Positions 5,208 to 13,461 of a DNA stretch of 13,906 bases are shown here, piece by piece. Within the stretch, counting starts at the first letter, position 1, and each line of letters starts with the position of its first letter. The DNA comes from DASQFI01 sp035633215 (GTDB lineage Bacteria > Acidobacteriota > Vicinamibacteria > Vicinamibacterales > SCN-69-37), in contig DASQFI010000061.1 of assembly GCA_035633215.1 (NCBI GenBank), positions 1-13,906 on the forward strand, given 5' to 3'. Under the pieces are notes generated by a model. It was not told the origin of the DNA, did no database searches, and saw nothing but the letters and a program-made list of their open reading frames with translations. The position numbers and the translations under genes are program-made.

Positions 5208-7508
5208 ATGCAGCCACCGGACCTGATGCCGGAAGGAGAACTCAACCCGTCGGACACCGAGCTGCGGGCACTCGTGCACACGCTCCCCGCGCTGGTCTGC
5301 AGGGGGCGCGCCGATGGTGGCGGCGTCGATTTCGTGAACAAAGGTTTCATCGACTACACGGGACTTGCTGGCGCAGCAGCGCTCGGCTGGGGCTGGATGG
5401 ACGCTGTTCATCCGGTCGATCGACGCCGCGTCACGGTGTGCGCGAAGTCGATCCTCACGTCGGGGACGTCGCAGACCACCGAGATGCGGCTGCGCCGTTT
5501 CGACGGGACGTATCGCTGGTTCCTGTTCGAAGGATCGCCGCTGCACGATGCGTCAGGAACGGTGGTTGGTTGGAACGCGATCAAGGTCGACGTCGACGAT
5601 CGCAAGCGCGCGGACGAAGCGCTGCGGGAGAGCGTGCAAGAGCTGCGGTTGATCATCGACAGCATTCCGGGGCAGGTCGCCATCCTGAACACCTCGGGAC
5701 GGGCAGAAACGGTGAACCGCGGGCTGCTGGAGTACTTCGGGAGACCTTTCGAGGACTTTCAGTTCGGCGACACGAGCGACCACGTGCATCCCGACGACCT
5801 TGCGGGGGTGATCGCCGCGTGGGTGCAGGCGATGAGCACCGGAACAATGGTCGAATACGAACATCGGCTTCGCCGGTTCGATGGCGTGTATCGCTGGTTC
5901 TACGCGCGCGGCCTGCCGCTGCGCGATTCAGCCAATCAGATTCTTCGCTGGTACGTACTGCTCACCGACATCGACGACCGCAAGCGCGCCGAAGAGTTGC
6001 TGCGCGCAAGTGAACAACAGTTCCGCGCGATCATGGACAGCATTCCTGGCCTGATTGCCCTTGTGAACGCGACCTCGGGCGAAATCGAGCTGGTCAATCG
6101 AGGCGTGCTGGATTACTTCGGGCGTAGTCGCGAACAACTGCAGCAGTGGACCACGAGCGATTCGGTGCACCCCGACGATCTTCCTCAGGTCATCGCAGCC
6201 TGGCAACGTGCAATCACCGCAGGGGAAGCGCCGGAGTGGGAGCACCGCCTCCGGCGCTCGGACGGCGTGTATCGGTGGTTTCAACTTCGCGGGTTTCCGT
6301 GGCGTGACAGCAATAACCAGCTCGTGCGCTGGTACTGTCTTATCACCGACGTTCACGATCGGAAGACCGCTGAGGACGCGCTGAGGCGAAGCGAAACCTT
6401 CCTGCTCGAGGTTCAGAAGTTGAGCCGAACGGGCGGCTGGCGATTCGATGTCGCGACTGACGTTGTCGAGAGCTCGCCTGAGATTCAGCGCGCCTACAAG
6501 GTCCAACCGGGGGACGAAATCTCCAACCCTGAGTTCTGGTTTGGCCGCATTCATGCGGACGACCGGCTGCGCGTGCGGAGCACGTTCGAACGATGTGTCC
6601 GAGAGAAGTGCGGCTATCGGTCTGGTTACCGGGTCGTCCTGGGCGACGGCAGCATCGGGTACCAGCACGCCATCGGCCGCCCGGTGCTGAACGAGGGGGG
6701 CGAGCTCGTGGAGTTCATTGGCGCTTCGATGGATATGACCGACCACTGGCTGGCCACTACCGAATTGGAGCGAGCGTCCCAGGCCCTGCACGACATGCAG
6801 ACCAAGCTGTCGCGCGCGGCGCAGGTTGCAACAGTCGGTGAGCTGGCGGCGTCCATCGCGCACGAGGTCAATCAGCCACTGGCAGCGGTCGTCACGAACG
6901 GACACGCGTGCTTGCGATGGCTCTCAGCCGCGCCACCGAATATCGACAAGGCTATGGAGGCGGCGCAGCGGATCGTGAACGATGGCAAGGGGGCCGGCGA
7001 GGTCGTGCATCGTGTCCGGTCGCTGTTCAAGCGTGCGCCCGTCGAGGAAGTGCCGCTCGACATCAACGACATCATCCGCGAGGTACTCCGGCTGCTCGAG
7101 GCTGACGCCGCCAGGCGGGGTGTGGCCCTCGCGGTCAGCCTGGAATCCGATCTGGCGCCGGTCCGTGGCGATCGAGTGCAGCTCCAGCAGCTCGTTCTGA
7201 ATCTGGTGCTCAACGCGCTTGACGCGCTCGAGTCCGTCGCCGATCGCGCGAAGCAGGTCTCAATTCGGTCCCGGCGCGCTGGTGCACACGCGGCGATCGA
7301 CGTGGAAGACAACGGCGTCGGGCTGGACAATCCCGAAACCGTGTTCGAGCCCTTCTTCACGACGAAAGCCAACGGAATGGGAATGGGCTTGGCGATCTGC
7401 CGCTCCATCGCCGCCGCGCACAACGGGATGCTGTCGGCGGTGCGCAACCCCGCCTACGGCACCACGTTCTCGTTCACCGTGCCGCTTGCGGCGGATGACA
7501 GGCTATGA
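5208..7508 (+). CDS. PAS-domain sensor histidine kinase (four PAS domains, FixL-like transmitter)
   Basis: 766 residues from an ATG at 5208, preceded by GAGAGGG. A GTG at 5187 is possible. Four PAS folds follow: about 16-140, 141-268, 269-394 and 395-520. The first three share the signature HRLRR-F/S-DG-x-YRWF and end in a PAC segment (DxDDRKRAxExLR). The transmitter has an H-box ELAASIAHEVNQPLAAV with phospho-acceptor His552, an N-box QLVLNLVLNALDAL (661-674), G1 VEDNGVGL (699-706), FEPFFTTK (713-720) and G2 GMGMGLAI (723-730). This is the FixL/TodS-type kinase group that pairs with FixJ-like regulators. No membrane segment is seen, so it should be cytosolic. The signal is unknown; heme, flavin or a small ligand are possible PAS cofactors. 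Its stop overlaps the FixJ-like start (ATGA). Confidence 0.95.
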   Translation: MQPPDLMPEGELNPSDTELRALVHTLPALVCRGRADGGGVDFVNKGFIDYTGLAGAAALGWGWMDAVHPVDRRRVTVCAKSILTSGTSQTTEMRLRRFDGTYRWFLFEGSPLHDASGTVVGWNAIKVDVDDRKRADEALRESVQELRLIIDSIPGQVAILNTSGRAETVNRGLLEYFGRPFEDFQFGDTSDHVHPDDLAGVIAAWVQAMSTGTMVEYEHRLRRFDGVYRWFYARGLPLRDSANQILRWYVLLTDIDDRKRAEELLRASEQQFRAIMDSIPGLIALVNATSGEIELVNRGVLDYFGRSREQLQQWTTSDSVHPDDLPQVIAAWQRAITAGEAPEWEHRLRRSDGVYRWFQLRGFPWRDSNNQLVRWYCLITDVHDRKTAEDALRRSETFLLEVQKLSRTGGWRFDVATDVVESSPEIQRAYKVQPGDEISNPEFWFGRIHADDRLRVRSTFERCVREKCGYRSGYRVVLGDGSIGYQHAIGRPVLNEGGELVEFIGASMDMTDHWLATTELERASQALHDMQTKLSRAAQVATVGELAASIAHEVNQPLAAVVTNGHACLRWLSAAPPNIDKAMEAAQRIVNDGKGAGEVVHRVRSLFKRAPVEEVPLDINDIIREVLRLLEADAARRGVALAVSLESDLAPVRGDRVQLQQLVLNLVLNALDALESVADRAKQVSIRSRRAGAHAAIDVEDNGVGLDNPETVFEPFFTTKANGMGMGLAICRSIAAAHNGMLSAVRNPAYGTTFSFTVPLAADDRL

Positions 7509-8137
7509 CGTCGGAGCGTCCGATCGTCTTCGTCGTGGACGACGACTCGCGCGTGCGCGAGGCCCTTTCGAGCCTTCTGGCGTCCGCCGGGTTTGATACT
7601 GCCCTGTTCGGGTCGGCATCAGAGTTCCTTGAGGCTGACAAGCCGGATGCGCCGGCGTGCCTGGTGCTCGATCTCGAATTGCCGGGCACCAGCGGCCTCG
7701 AGCTGCAGCGTGAGCTTGCGGACAGAGATGCGCCTCCGATCGTGTTCATCACCGGACATGGCGACATTCCCTCCTCGGTGAGAGCGATGAAGGCGGGGGC
7801 CGTCGAGTTCCTGTCGAAGCCGTTCGACGACGAGGAGCTGCTGACGGCGATCGACGCCGCGATCGCGATCGACCGGACCAACCGGTTGAAGCGCTCCGAG
7901 CAGGCCGAGGTGCGCCGCCGTTACGAGCGCCTCACCCCTCGCGAACGCGAAGTGCTCACGTTCGTCGTGAGTGGCTTCGCAAACAAGCAAACCGCCAGCG
8001 CGCTCGGGACGAGCGAGATCACGATTGGCGTCCATCGCGGGCAAATCATGCGCAAAATGGGTGCACGCTCGCTCGCCGAACTCGTTCGACTTGCCGACAA
8101 GCTCGGCATTCCACCGCCGGAGCCCTCCACTAAATAA
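7505..8137 (+). CDS. FixJ-family response regulator (receiver + LuxR helix-turn-helix)
   Basis: 210 residues. Receiver 1-120 has the acidic pocket VDDD (11-14), phospho-acceptor Asp56 in LVLDLELPG, Thr in FITGHGD and Lys in FLSKPFDD. The LuxR-type helix-turn-helix spans about 141-200: LTPREREVLTFVVSGFANKQ and ITIGVHRGQIMRKMGARSLAELV. The ATG overlaps the kinase stop by four bases, so the two are translationally coupled and very likely cognate. The usual FixJ role is DNA binding after phosphorylation and activation of sigma-70 promoters. The targets may include the receiver/sigma-54 activator pair and the molybdenum hydroxylase genes downstream, which is inference from position. Confidence 0.95.
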   Translation: MTSERPIVFVVDDDSRVREALSSLLASAGFDTALFGSASEFLEADKPDAPACLVLDLELPGTSGLELQRELADRDAPPIVFITGHGDIPSSVRAMKAGAVEFLSKPFDDEELLTAIDAAIAIDRTNRLKRSEQAEVRRRYERLTPREREVLTFVVSGFANKQTASALGTSEITIGVHRGQIMRKMGARSLAELVRLADKLGIPPPEPSTK

Positions 8138-8141
8138 ACCT

Positions 8142-8172
8142 ATAGTAGCGGGCTGTTCGCCCCGGTTGCTAT
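8142..8172 (+). terminator. Imperfect hairpin between the two response regulator genes
   Basis: GGGC (8150-8153) pairs with GCCC (8159-8162) across TGTTC. The outer ATAG (8142-8145) and CTAT (8169-8172) also pair, with mismatches between. There is no run of T after it, so it is at best a weak or factor-assisted terminator or a processing site separating the kinase-FixJ pair from the next gene. Confidence 0.25.
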
Positions 8173-8207
8173 CATCCCGCCGTGTCGTGGGGGAAGGATG
8201 CTCCCAG

Positions 8208-8579
8208 ATGTCGCCATCGAAACACGTCGTCGCTGCGATCGACGACGATCAGCGGGTTCGAGAGTCGCTTCAGAGCGTCCTAGAATCAGCGGGGTACGAG
8301 GCTGAAACGTTCGCGTCGGCGGAGGAGTTCCTGGATTCCGGTGTTCTGACGCGAGCGATGTGCGTCATCGCGGACGTGAGGCTGCCGGGCATCGACGGGA
8401 TCGAGCTCCAGCGGCGCATCAGGAAACAGCGCCCACCCGCACCCGTGATCTTCATCACCGCCCACGACGAGGACGATATTCGCGAGCAGGCCCTGCGGGG
8501 CGGCGCGGTCGCGTTCATGGTGAAGCCGTTCGATGCGGCCGAGTTGCTGCATCAGATCGAGCTCACCGTGATGCGGTGA
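8208..8579 (+). CDS. Single-domain response regulator (receiver only)
   Basis: 123 residues with ATG at 8208 and AAGGA at 8194-8198, nine bases upstream. It is a complete CheY-like receiver: IDDD (11-14), phospho-acceptor Asp56 in VIADVRLPG, Thr in FITAHDED, Lys in FMVKPFDA, then a terminal helix AELLHQIELTVMR. There is no output domain. The next gene encodes a sigma-54 activator that has no receiver, and an in-frame GTG for it overlaps this stop (GTGA). The two together have the composition of one NtrC-type regulator divided in two. It could receive phosphate from the PAS kinase upstream and act in trans on the activator, or work as a phosphate sink. Confidence 0.92.
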   Translation: MSPSKHVVAAIDDDQRVRESLQSVLESAGYEAETFASAEEFLDSGVLTRAMCVIADVRLPGIDGIELQRRIRKQRPPAPVIFITAHDEDDIREQALRGGAVAFMVKPFDAAELLHQIELTVMR

Positions 8580-8620
8580 CGACAGAGCGCCACGCCGCGC
8601 TGGACGTGGAGGAGTCGAGG

Positions 8621-9634
8621 ATGGCGGTTCAGTTGGTGGGTTCCAGCCCGGCCTTCAGACAAGTGCTCGACGCGATCTCGATGATCGCGCCGGTCGACAG
8701 CGCCGTGCTGCTGCTTGGTGAGACCGGTACTGGCAAGGAGCTGATCGCACGCGCGATTCACGATGCGGGTCCGCGGCGGAGCCAGCGATTTGTGGCGGTC
8801 AACTGCGCGGCGATTCCGGCGGGCCTGCTCGAAAGCGAGCTCTTTGGCTACGAGCGGGGCGCATTCACCGGAGCCACCACTCAGACGATCGGCCGGTTCC
8901 AAGCCGCGGACCGCGGCACGCTGTTCCTCGACGAAGTCGGCGACCTTCCGCTTGAACTGCAGCCGAAGCTGCTGCGCGCGCTTCAGGAACAGCAGATCGA
9001 GCGCCTTGGAAGCGGTGGGCGCTCCGCGTCCGTCGATGTCCGCGTGATCGCGGCGTCGAACCACGATCTGTGCGACATGGTTCAACGCCGCGCATTCCGC
9101 GCCGACTTGTACTACCGCCTGAACGTGTTTCCAATCGTCCTCCCACCGCTTCGGCACCGGACCGAAGACATTCCGGACCTGACCGCGTTCTTCGTCCGGC
9201 GATTCGCCGAGCGGCATCGCAGGGAGATTCAGCACATCCCCGAGGAGACGCTCGACGTACTGAAAGACCGGGCGTGGCCGGGGAACGTGCGGGAGTTGCA
9301 GAACGTCATCGAGCGTGCGGTCGTCGCGACGACGGGCAGCACGCTGGCCCTGGCGCCGGCTGGCGAAGAGCCTCGCAGCGGCGGGGCGCCGCCGTGGCGC
9401 ACCCTCGCTGAAGTCGAGCGCGATCACATCGTCGAGACGCTTCGGGCGACCAACGGAGTGATTGGCGGATGGAATGGCGCAGCCGCCCGTTTGGGCGTGC
9501 CGCGGACGACATTGATCGCCCGGATGCAGCGGCTCGGTCTCTCGAAGGAATCGGCAGGCGGTCGTGGCCGCGCCGCCAGGCACACGGCACATTCGGCGGT
9601 CCACGTTGGCAGTTCGCACGCGTGGCCGGCGTGA
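8621..9634 (+). CDS. Sigma-54 dependent transcriptional activator without receiver domain
   Basis: 337 residues from ATG 8621, chosen for GGAGGAG at 8608-8614, six bases upstream. A GTG at 8576 overlapping the previous stop would add 15 residues. The AAA+ domain starts at once (LVGSSPAFRQVLD). It has Walker A GETGTGKE (33-40), the sigma-54 contact loop GAFTGA intact (80-85), Walker B GTLFLDE (99-105), and a sensor/arginine segment RAFRADLYYRLNVF. WPGNVRELQNVIERAV follows, and a Fis-type helix-turn-helix lies at about 266-307 (ERDHIVETL...GAAARLGVPRTTLIARMQRLGL). A 30-residue basic tail ends it. Members hydrolyse ATP to open sigma-54 promoters. Having no sensory domain, it is probably controlled by the receiver encoded just upstream. 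The likely target is the molybdenum hydroxylase genes 45 bases downstream or a distant promoter. Confidence 0.95.
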   Translation: MAVQLVGSSPAFRQVLDAISMIAPVDSAVLLLGETGTGKELIARAIHDAGPRRSQRFVAVNCAAIPAGLLESELFGYERGAFTGATTQTIGRFQAADRGTLFLDEVGDLPLELQPKLLRALQEQQIERLGSGGRSASVDVRVIAASNHDLCDMVQRRAFRADLYYRLNVFPIVLPPLRHRTEDIPDLTAFFVRRFAERHRREIQHIPEETLDVLKDRAWPGNVRELQNVIERAVVATTGSTLALAPAGEEPRSGGAPPWRTLAEVERDHIVETLRATNGVIGGWNGAAARLGVPRTTLIARMQRLGLSKESAGGRGRAARHTAHSAVHVGSSHAWPA

Positions 9635-9679
9635 TCAATCACTGATGAAAGGGGCCGCACCGCGGCGAAAGCGAGGACA

Positions 9680-11236
9680 GTGGTGAACAACGACACATCC
9701 GTGGTGACGACACGGGACGTGACCGGTCTCTCAACGGTGGTGTTCCGCATCAACGGCGCCGATCGCGCGCTCGACATCGATCTTCGGTCGACGTTGTTGG
9801 ACGCGTTGCGCGAGAAGCTGCAGTTGACCGGTACGAAGAAGGGCTGCGATCAGGGCACGTGTGGCGCGTGCACCGTCATCATCAACGGCCAGCGCGTCCT
9901 GGCCTGCCTGACGCTCGCGGCCGCCTGTGAGGGTCAGGACGTCCGCACCATCGAAGGGCTGACGAGCCCGGGGGCCCTCACGCCGCTGCAGGAGGCGTTC
10001 CTCGAATGCGATGCGTTCCAATGCGGCTTCTGTACGCCCGGACAGATCATGTCGGCTACCGCGCTCGTGGACGAGGTTCGCGACGGCGTGCCCAGTCACG
10101 TCACCGCCAACGTCAGCGAGCCGGTCAGCGCCGAGTCGCTCAGCGTCGATGAGATTCGGGAGCGCATGAGCGGCAATCTGTGCCGATGTGGCGCGTATCC
10201 CAATATCGTGGCTGCGGTGCTCCGTACTGACCAAGGAGAACCGCCGATGAAGGCCTTTGAGTACCACCGGGCGGCGTCGCCCACCGAAAGCACGGCGGCC
10301 GTTGCGACCCGCGCCAACGCGATGTTCTTCGCGGGAGGGACGACACTTGTCGATCTGATGAGGATCGACGTGCTCACGCCCGACGTACTGGTCGACGTGA
10401 ATGCGCTTGCCCTGCAGGAGATCGAGGTCACCGACCAGGCCATCGTCGTGGGCGCCAACGTTCGCAACAGCCCACTGGCCTGGCACCCGGCGGTCCGGGA
10501 CCGGCTTCCCGTCCTCACGCAGTCGATCCTGTCGGGAGCGACCACGCAGATTCGCAACATGGCGACGGTTGCCGGAAACATCGTGCAGCGGACGCGATGC
10601 CCGTATTTCCGCGATGTCCACTCCGCGTGCAATCGGCGGGTACCGCAATCCGGCTGCGATGCGCTCGACGGCTTCAATCGCGGTCATGCGGTGCTCGGCG
10701 TCAGCGACCATTGCATCGCGACGCATCCGTCCGACATGTGCGTGGCAGCGGCGCTTCTCGATGCCGGGATACGGACGGTGAGAGCCGATGGAACGCATCG
10801 CACCATTCCATTCAACGAGTTTCACCTGCTGCCCGGCGACACCCCGCATCGCGAGACCGTCCTGGAGCACGATGAGTTGATCACGCACGTCGTGTTTCCG
10901 ACGGCGCCAATCGCGCGCCGCTCTCACTACCTCAAGGTCCGGGACCGTGCGAGCTACGAGTTTGCCTTGACCTCGGCGGCCGTGGCGATACAGCTCGACG
11001 GCGATCGGATCGTCGAGGCCCGCCTGGCGATCGGTGGCGTGGCGACCAAGCCGTGGCGGTGCGTGGCGGCGGAACAATCGATGGTGGGGAAGCCCGCGGC
11101 CGAGACGTCGTTCCGGCAGGCGGCCGAACTTGCGCTGACCGGCGCCGTGGCGCGGCACCACAACGCGTTCAAGATTGAGTTGGCGAAGCGCACGATCGTC
11201 CGAGCCTTCGCGACGATCACGGAGGTGCCAGCATGA
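9680..11236 (+). CDS. Fused 2Fe-2S and FAD/4Fe-4S subunits of a PaoAB-type aldehyde oxidase
   Basis: 518 residues from a GTG at 9680 (GTG at 9683 is equivalent; GAGG at 9673-9676). Residues 1-185 are the small iron-sulfur subunit: plant-type 2Fe-2S Cys56, 61, 64 and 76, and the second cluster Cys115, 118, 168 and 170 (CGFCTPGQIM, NLCRCGAYPN). Residues 190-518 are the FAD subunit: FFAGGTTLVDLM for FAD, then RTRCPYF and Cys307, 317, 326 and 345, which match the extra 4Fe-4S cluster of E. coli PaoB (YagS). KVRDRASYEFAL and the CO-dehydrogenase-flavoprotein C-terminal domain follow. These subunits pass electrons from the molybdenum site to FAD. They are normally separate proteins. No Tat signal is present, unlike E. 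coli PaoA, so a cytosolic enzyme is expected. The stop overlaps the next start (ATGA). Confidence 0.92.
   Translation: MVNNDTSVVTTRDVTGLSTVVFRINGADRALDIDLRSTLLDALREKLQLTGTKKGCDQGTCGACTVIINGQRVLACLTLAAACEGQDVRTIEGLTSPGALTPLQEAFLECDAFQCGFCTPGQIMSATALVDEVRDGVPSHVTANVSEPVSAESLSVDEIRERMSGNLCRCGAYPNIVAAVLRTDQGEPPMKAFEYHRAASPTESTAAVATRANAMFFAGGTTLVDLMRIDVLTPDVLVDVNALALQEIEVTDQAIVVGANVRNSPLAWHPAVRDRLPVLTQSILSGATTQIRNMATVAGNIVQRTRCPYFRDVHSACNRRVPQSGCDALDGFNRGHAVLGVSDHCIATHPSDMCVAAALLDAGIRTVRADGTHRTIPFNEFHLLPGDTPHRETVLEHDELITHVVFPTAPIARRSHYLKVRDRASYEFALTSAAVAIQLDGDRIVEARLAIGGVATKPWRCVAAEQSMVGKPAAETSFRQAAELALTGAVARHHNAFKIELAKRTIVRAFATITEVPA
10233..10249 (+). promoter_or_regulatory. Internal ribosome binding site and ATG at the subunit junction
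   Basis: AAGGAG at 10233-10238 lies eight bases before an in-frame ATG at 10247. From that ATG the protein begins MKAFEYHRAASP, the same kind of start as free PaoB/YagS (MKAF...). A TGA sits one base out of frame at 10228-10230. The signals allow the FAD subunit to be made separately as well as in the fusion. Confidence 0.6.
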
Positions 11237-13422
11237 AAGCCTCGACAGGGATTCTCGGCGCGCCGATGCCCCGCGTCGACGGACGACTGAAGGTCAGCGG
11301 CAGTGCGCCCTACCCCATTGACGTTGCGGCGTCCAATCAGGCGTGCGCCGTGCTCGTGCAGAGCACGGTCGTGCGCGGTCGAATCCTGGCGATCGCCACC
11401 GAGGTGGCGGAACGCGCTCCGGGCGTGGTGACGATCGTGACGCACGCAAACACGCCGGCGTTTCCACCAGGCCCCGTGACGCCCCTTGGCCCGTCGCCGC
11501 TTCCGCCGTTGCAGGGCGCGGACGTCTCGCATTACGGTCAACACGTCGCGATGGTGATTGCCGAGACGCTGGAACAGGCGCAAGCGGCCGCAAGGTTGAT
11601 CGCGATCACGTACGAAGAAGCGGAACCCACACTCTCCCTGGATGAGCCATCGATAGCGCCGGAGTCGCATGCCTGGCTCCCGGATCAGGTACGTGGCGAT
11701 GCGGCGATGGCCTTCGGATCAGCCGACGTCCGGCTCGACGAGACGTACACGACGGCCGGAAACACGCAGAACCCGATCGGGCTGTTTGCGATCGTCGCCG
11801 AATGGCGGGGCGACACGTTGATCGTCCACGACACAACGCAGTGGCCGCACGGCGTCAAGGAGACGTTGGCCGGTGCGTTCGGGCTCGACCCCGCCAATGT
11901 GCACGTACACACACCGTACGTCGGCGGCGCGTTCGGCGCCGGCCTGCGCGTGTGGCCGCATGTGACATTGGCGGCGCTCGGAGCGAGGCTGGCCAAGAGA
12001 CCGGTGAAGCTGGTGCTCTCGCGCGCGCAGATGTTCACGTCGCTCGGACACCGCCCCATGAGCGTTCAGCGTCTGCGCGTCGGCGTCTCGCGGGACGGAC
12101 GACTGACCGCGATCGAGCACGAGGCGAAGTCGCCGCTGTCCATCAGCGGAGACTTCTTCAATCCGGTGGCCGCGGGAACGGCGGAAGCGTACGCCTGCGC
12201 ACATGTAACGACGCGGGACCGGCAGATTCGAATGAATGTCTCATTACCGAGCTGGATGCGCGCGCCCGGTCACGCCGAAGGATCGTTCGCGCTGGAGTCC
12301 GCGATTGACGAGATCGCCCACCGGCTCGACATCGATCCACTGGAGCTGCGCCGGCGCAACCATGCGGCGGTGCATCCCCACAGCGGGCACCCGTGGTCGA
12401 GCAATGCCCTGCTCGAGTGCTATCAGGTCGGGGCCGAACGATTTGGATGGCAGCGTACTCCGGCGCCGCGGTCGATGCGCGACAGACGGTTGCTCGTCGG
12501 ATACGGCATGGCCCGTGCCGCGCTGAGCGCCTATCAGGCGCCGTGCACGGCATTGGCATCCGTCCGCAAAGACGGGTCGACGAGCATTCGGAGCGGCGCA
12601 ACCGACATCGGTGCCGGCACCTATACCGTCATCACCCAGCTCGCGGCCGACCTGCTCGGACTCCCCGCTGGTCTGGTGCACGTGGGCCTCGGCGACAGCG
12701 ACATGCCGAAGGCTCCACAACAGGGCGGCTCCGGCCTCACCGCCGCGCTCGGAAACGCGGTCCATGCGGTGTGTCTCGATGTAATCCGGGCGCTGGTCGA
12801 TCTGGCCAGCAAGGACGAGCGTTCGCCGCTCCACGGCTGTTCAATGCAGACTGTGGAGGTTCGTAACGGCGGGATACAGCGCCGGGGAGAGCCGCAGAAG
12901 TACGAAAGCTTTACCGACATCCTCGACCGAAACGGCCTCGAGGAGCTGGTGCGAGAAGGCGCCAGCGAGCCGCCGTCGAACGCGGCCATGACGCATGCCG
13001 GTTCGTTCGGGGCGCAGTTCGTAGAGGTCCGCGTCGATCCCGATCTGGGAACGATTCGCGTGGAACGTGTCGTGTCGGTGATCGACGGCGGCCGAATTCT
13101 GAACGAGAAGGTCGCGCGCAGTCAGATCATCGGCGGGATCGTCGGCGGCATCGGTATGGCGCTGCTCGAAGAAAACGTGTCGATCAAGGGGCGGCCGATC
13201 AATACGTCGTTCGGCGACTACGTCATCCCCGTCAACGCTGACGTTCCGGAGATCGACGTGAGCTTCGTCGGCGGCCCCGATCCGATGACCGAGGTTGGCG
13301 CGAAGGGCATCGGAGAGCTGGCGGTCACCGGCGTAGCCGCGGCGATCGCAAACGCGGTGTTCCATGCGACTGGAAAACGCATTCGGGCATTGCCGCTGTC
13401 GATCGAGAAAGTGATGAACTGA
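11233..13422 (+). CDS. Molybdopterin-binding catalytic subunit, PaoC-type (xanthine oxidase family)
   Basis: 729 residues, with ATG 11233 overlapping the previous stop. It has an N-terminal a/b-hammerhead domain (PRVDGRLKVSGSAPYPIDV ... YGQHVAMVIAETLEQAQAAA). The large molybdopterin-binding region includes YVGGAFGAGLR (GGAFG 231-235), a WMRAPGHAEGSFALE segment, GATDIGAGTYTVITQ and QGGSGLT. The C-terminal GAKGIGELAVTG carries the likely catalytic Glu695 that activates the Mo-bound hydroxyl in this family. Length agrees with PaoC (about 730). NPIGLFA occurs where many relatives have NPMEPHA, an active-site-side difference that may affect substrate. The enzyme should hydroxylate an aldehyde or N-heterocycle, handing electrons to the fused Fe-S/FAD protein. 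The MCD cofactor chaperone (PaoD/XdhC) is not encoded nearby. Confidence 0.93.
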   Translation: MKASTGILGAPMPRVDGRLKVSGSAPYPIDVAASNQACAVLVQSTVVRGRILAIATEVAERAPGVVTIVTHANTPAFPPGPVTPLGPSPLPPLQGADVSHYGQHVAMVIAETLEQAQAAARLIAITYEEAEPTLSLDEPSIAPESHAWLPDQVRGDAAMAFGSADVRLDETYTTAGNTQNPIGLFAIVAEWRGDTLIVHDTTQWPHGVKETLAGAFGLDPANVHVHTPYVGGAFGAGLRVWPHVTLAALGARLAKRPVKLVLSRAQMFTSLGHRPMSVQRLRVGVSRDGRLTAIEHEAKSPLSISGDFFNPVAAGTAEAYACAHVTTRDRQIRMNVSLPSWMRAPGHAEGSFALESAIDEIAHRLDIDPLELRRRNHAAVHPHSGHPWSSNALLECYQVGAERFGWQRTPAPRSMRDRRLLVGYGMARAALSAYQAPCTALASVRKDGSTSIRSGATDIGAGTYTVITQLAADLLGLPAGLVHVGLGDSDMPKAPQQGGSGLTAALGNAVHAVCLDVIRALVDLASKDERSPLHGCSMQTVEVRNGGIQRRGEPQKYESFTDILDRNGLEELVREGASEPPSNAAMTHAGSFGAQFVEVRVDPDLGTIRVERVVSVIDGGRILNEKVARSQIIGGIVGGIGMALLEENVSIKGRPINTSFGDYVIPVNADVPEIDVSFVGGPDPMTEVGAKGIGELAVTGVAAAIANAVFHATGKRIRALPLSIEKVMN

Positions 13423-13461
13423 TCAGTTCGGGACCAGGATTGGACTGTCAGAATGGCGTAA

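Noticed and set aside
5928..6905. Long minus-strand frame inside the kinase gene, and similar ones opposite 8552-9619 and 9731-11161
   Set aside because: Antisense shadows of GC-rich genes with skewed composition and no motifs.
9606..9621. GG-N10-GC spacing (TTGGCAGTTCGCACGC) resembling a sigma-54 promoter before the hydroxylase genes
   Set aside because: The -12 part lacks TTGC, and it lies inside the end of the activator gene. Only the GG/GC spacing agrees, which is common by chance.
11225..11240. Programmed frameshift joining the fused subunit gene to the molybdopterin subunit
   Set aside because: It is an ordinary ATGA stop-start overlap with no slippery sequence, and the subunits are separate in the family.
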